From the NCBI GenBank assembly GCA_017416055.1, contig JAFQDI010000273.1, forward strand, positions 1 through 6,239: a stretch of DNA of 6,239 nucleotides, given 5' to 3'. Positions 3,981 to 6,239 of the stretch are shown here, piece after piece. The position numbers were made by a program, and so were the translations under genes. The DNA is from Lachnospiraceae bacterium. GTDB taxonomy: Bacteria; Bacillota_A; Clostridia; Lachnospirales; Lachnospiraceae. Position 1 is the stretch's first letter, and every line of letters starts with the position of its first letter. The notes beneath the pieces are model-generated. The model made no database searches. It saw only the letters and a program-made list of their open reading frames with translations, and had not been told where the DNA came from.

Positions 3981-6239
3981 ATGAGGCAAAAAACAGTATT
4001 TATGTGCATGCTCACGGCTTTTCTTATGATTGGTATTGTGCTATCCTCGAGGAGCATTGCGGTGTTTGCCGATGATTCTGAGCTGATCACGACGCGCGCG
4101 GCATTCGAGAAGGCGATCAACAGTGCAAAGGACGGAGACACCATTCTGGTGGGCGATATCGACTTTAATCTGGTCGGAGAGGGCGCGGTAAATGAGGCAG
4201 AAAAAATCGTACTGAAGAAGAACATCACGATTCAAAACGGAAAAACAGGTGGAAATGCCGTGTTTTATGGGGCGAGCTTTATCTTAGAGGGAACCCGTGT
4301 GGCAGGAGAGACAACGCAGATACAGTTTTCCGGAATCACCTTTGACGAGGGGATTGACGGAGAGGAGCTGACCGAGAAGGATTGGGAACCCTCCTATTAC
4401 GGTGATGAAAATCTGATCTCTGCTACTCCGCTGAAGTGTCAGTATGCGATCGGGTGTCAGGGAAATATGAATGCGTCCTTTGAGGGCTGTGAGTTCAGGA
4501 ATTATATGTGCGATAACGGACCGGCGATCCGGGCGGATTACACAACGGAGGCGAATGCGCTTTGCCAGTTGAAATTGACGCTCAAGGACTGTGAATTTGA
4601 AGGAAATTCTGCGATGACCTGTGGCGGAGCGGTTTATGTGCGGGGAGATGACAATGCGTCACTGACTGCCTCAGACTGTACGTTTTCGGGGAATCGTTCC
4701 GGATTTGCCATGGGTTCGATGGGAGGCGGAGCGGTCGGCCTCTGGGGCTGCTCAGCTGATTTTACAAACTGTGTATTCAGCGGAAATACGGCGAATCATT
4801 TTTACGGAGGAGACCGTTTCTTTGACTTTGGATATGTTCCGGAGATGGGCGGCAATTTTGTGGTTTACGAGGACCGTATCGCAGGCGGAGCAATCTATGC
4901 CTACAGCTGCAATATCCGCATGAGAAACTGTTCGATGACGGAAAATGCGGCTTCTTTCGGGGGCGCGCTTGCGCTGGAACTGTGTACGGCGGACTTTGAA
5001 GACTGCGTGATATCGGAAAACAAAGCCGTGTCAGTTCTGGAGGAAGAATACAAGAATAAAGAGTACGGAATCGGAAGCTGTAACGGAATCGGAGGCGCGA
5101 TTTATATTGACGGAGCAAAGGGCATTGCAATCAGCAATACCGAAATCTCGGGGAATTATGCGGACAGCGCGCACGGAGGAATCTATACGACGTATGTGAC
5201 GTATGATCCTGAATTTTATGAGCAGTTTTCGCTGAAGCTGTTGTTTTGTACGATCCGGAATAATACCTGTGGGATGAAAATCGCGGAGTATATCAATAAT
5301 GATACCGGAGGCTGGCTGTATGATATCCATATGATTCCCTATGTGGAGACATATGGCTGTGTGGTGCTCGATGAGATTTACAGGGACGGTGTGCCGAGAT
5401 ATGAGGAGGCTACGGTCGAAAACGGTTATACCTATTACGGATACTCCGCGCCCGAAACGTGGTATGAAGACGGACACTTGCTTCATGCACCGATCGTTCC
5501 CACTGAGTTTGTCCAGGAAAAACTGGGGGACAGGAATTATTACGGTACATTTACGATCGGCGCGAACAATCATGATGTCACCTTCCGGTTCTTTTCGGAC
5601 GGTGAATGCAGAGAAAGTGTCACACTTCCCTCCGGAATGCTGCCTGTGCTGCCGGAGTTTGCGAAGGAAGGCTACACGCTGAGTTCCTGGAAGCTGGCGG
5701 AGGAGATCGATTACCGTGAGGGCGAACCCTTCGTATTCGGAAACAAAACCGAGAGTGTGGACGTTCATGCGGTGTACACGCCCAATACCTACCGAATCAC
5801 ATTTGATTTCGGATACGATCAGACCGAAACAGAGCTTATTTTCGGCACGACGCTTACGTTGCCTGAGGTGATCGAACGTTCCGGTTACCGGTTTGTCGGT
5901 TGGTTTACCATGCCGGATGGCGCGGGTGAGCAGCTGGTGGACGGAGCGGATTTTGTTACCGGCAGGGATGTGACTTATTACGCGTATTACCAAAAGAAAG
6001 CCCCGGTTTTGGGGATCGTGGTAGTTTCGGTCATCGTGCTGGCTGCAGCAGGCGGTGTGGCAGCATGGTACATCTACAGACGCAGGGAAGCAAAAGAGGC
6101 GGCAGCGACCGCAGAGAGGAAACTTCGGGAAGAGGCGAAAACGGCGGAGAACACTCCGGTCATTATCAAGACGCGGTATACGGATGAGGAGATTGAGCGG
6201 ATTCTTCGGGAGGTTGATGAGGTGCAGCTGCTCACTGAG
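3981..6239 (+). CDS. Secreted, membrane-anchored beta-helix protein with Listeria-Bacteroides repeats and a cytoplasmic tail (3' end outside window)
   Basis: The frame is open for 753 codons from ATG 3981 (GGGGAGG 10 nt upstream) and has no stop before the window ends. Residues 1-30 form a signal peptide (basic start, hydrophobic core, cleavage likely after VFA30). Residues about 40-440 are rich in beta-helix (pectin-lyase-like) rungs with CTFSGN (233-238), CVFSGN (264-269), repeated GGA(V/I)Y turns and regularly placed Cys and Asn. Two Listeria-Bacteroides (InlB B-type/Flg_new) repeats follow, at about 531-599 (GYTLSSWKLAEE) and 603-670 (GYRFVGWFTMPDG). One membrane segment (about 674-697, VLGIVVVSVIVLAAAGGVAA) is followed by YRRR, placing the rest inside the cell. 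The tail contains a charged AEKR-rich helix and then RYTDEEIERILREVDEVQLLTE at the edge. The ectodomain probably binds polysaccharide or surface material. The tail's last residues resemble the opening 'LTxRE' of LuxR-type DNA-binding domains (inference). LPxTG or S-layer anchors are not seen. Confidence 0.9.
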   Translation, partial: MRQKTVFMCMLTAFLMIGIVLSSRSIAVFADDSELITTRAAFEKAINSAKDGDTILVGDIDFNLVGEGAVNEAEKIVLKKNITIQNGKTGGNAVFYGASFILEGTRVAGETTQIQFSGITFDEGIDGEELTEKDWEPSYYGDENLISATPLKCQYAIGCQGNMNASFEGCEFRNYMCDNGPAIRADYTTEANALCQLKLTLKDCEFEGNSAMTCGGAVYVRGDDNASLTASDCTFSGNRSGFAMGSMGGGAVGLWGCSADFTNCVFSGNTANHFYGGDRFFDFGYVPEMGGNFVVYEDRIAGGAIYAYSCNIRMRNCSMTENAASFGGALALELCTADFEDCVISENKAVSVLEEEYKNKEYGIGSCNGIGGAIYIDGAKGIAISNTEISGNYADSAHGGIYTTYVTYDPEFYEQFSLKLLFCTIRNNTCGMKIAEYINNDTGGWLYDIHMIPYVETYGCVVLDEIYRDGVPRYEEATVENGYTYYGYSAPETWYEDGHLLHAPIVPTEFVQEKLGDRNYYGTFTIGANNHDVTFRFFSDGECRESVTLPSGMLPVLPEFAKEGYTLSSWKLAEEIDYREGEPFVFGNKTESVDVHAVYTPNTYRITFDFGYDQTETELIFGTTLTLPEVIERSGYRFVGWFTMPDGAGEQLVDGADFVTGRDVTYYAYYQKKAPVLGIVVVSVIVLAAAGGVAAWYIYRRREAKEAAATAERKLREEAKTAENTPVIIKTRYTDEEIERILREVDEVQLLTE

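Noticed and set aside
5031..5993. 320-codon minus-strand open frame opposite the surface protein
   Set aside because: The + strand frame is a continuous protein with signal peptide, repeats and membrane segment. The antisense frame has no recognisable domain, reads like low-complexity reverse translation, and is a common by-product of this codon use.
1..6239. CRISPR arrays, tRNA or rRNA genes
   Set aside because: No regularly spaced direct repeats of CRISPR length and no tRNA cloverleaf or rRNA-like sequence was seen by eye on either strand.

Overview
The window looks like chromosomal DNA from a low-to-mid GC Gram-positive gut-type bacterium, most likely a clostridial (Lachnospiraceae-like) species. 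Support comes from the clostridial-style GlmS tail, AGGAG-type ribosome binding sites, sigma-70/sigma-A promoters, and a cell-surface protein that combines beta-helix repeats, Listeria-Bacteroides repeats and one membrane anchor. This taxonomy is inference; there is no rRNA or other decisive marker.

Layout from left to right: (1) the last 105 codons of glmS on the + strand; (2) a long inverted-repeat terminator shared with the convergent operon; (3) a minus-strand block read from right to left: a 168-aa protein of unknown function (3724 to 3218), a 164-bp non-coding gap that can fold into a structured RNA closed by a perfect 14-bp inverted repeat (about 3206 to 3073), a 403-residue reverse transcriptase (3053 to 1842), and a 487-residue 5'-nucleotidase-type metallophosphoesterase (1840 to 377); (4) a 256-bp divergent promoter region holding one good promoter for each side and a 10-bp direct repeat with a 21-bp period; (5) a + strand gene from 3981 that is still open at the window edge. 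It encodes a secreted beta-helix protein with one membrane-spanning segment and a cytoplasmic tail whose last visible residues resemble the start of a LuxR-type helix-turn-helix.

The centre of interest is the reverse transcriptase cassette. The layout (promoter, small protein, structured RNA bounded by a1/a2-like complementary arms, RT) is that of a retron or of a defence-type RT with its own non-coding RNA. The RT, however, lacks the retron NAxxH and VTG signatures, and no group II intron maturase or endonuclease domain is recognisable. Its active site is YSDD, and its template-grip motif reads AGTPVSA where group II-type enzymes usually have QGxxxSP. The RT stop codon and the nucleotidase start codon are separated by one base, so the phosphoesterase is probably made from the same message. 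A working model (inference) is that one promoter near 3753-3781 drives a four-part transcript: small partner protein, RNA template or scaffold, RT, and nucleotide/phosphoester hydrolase. Whether the hydrolase belongs to the system or is a housekeeping passenger cannot be decided from this sequence.
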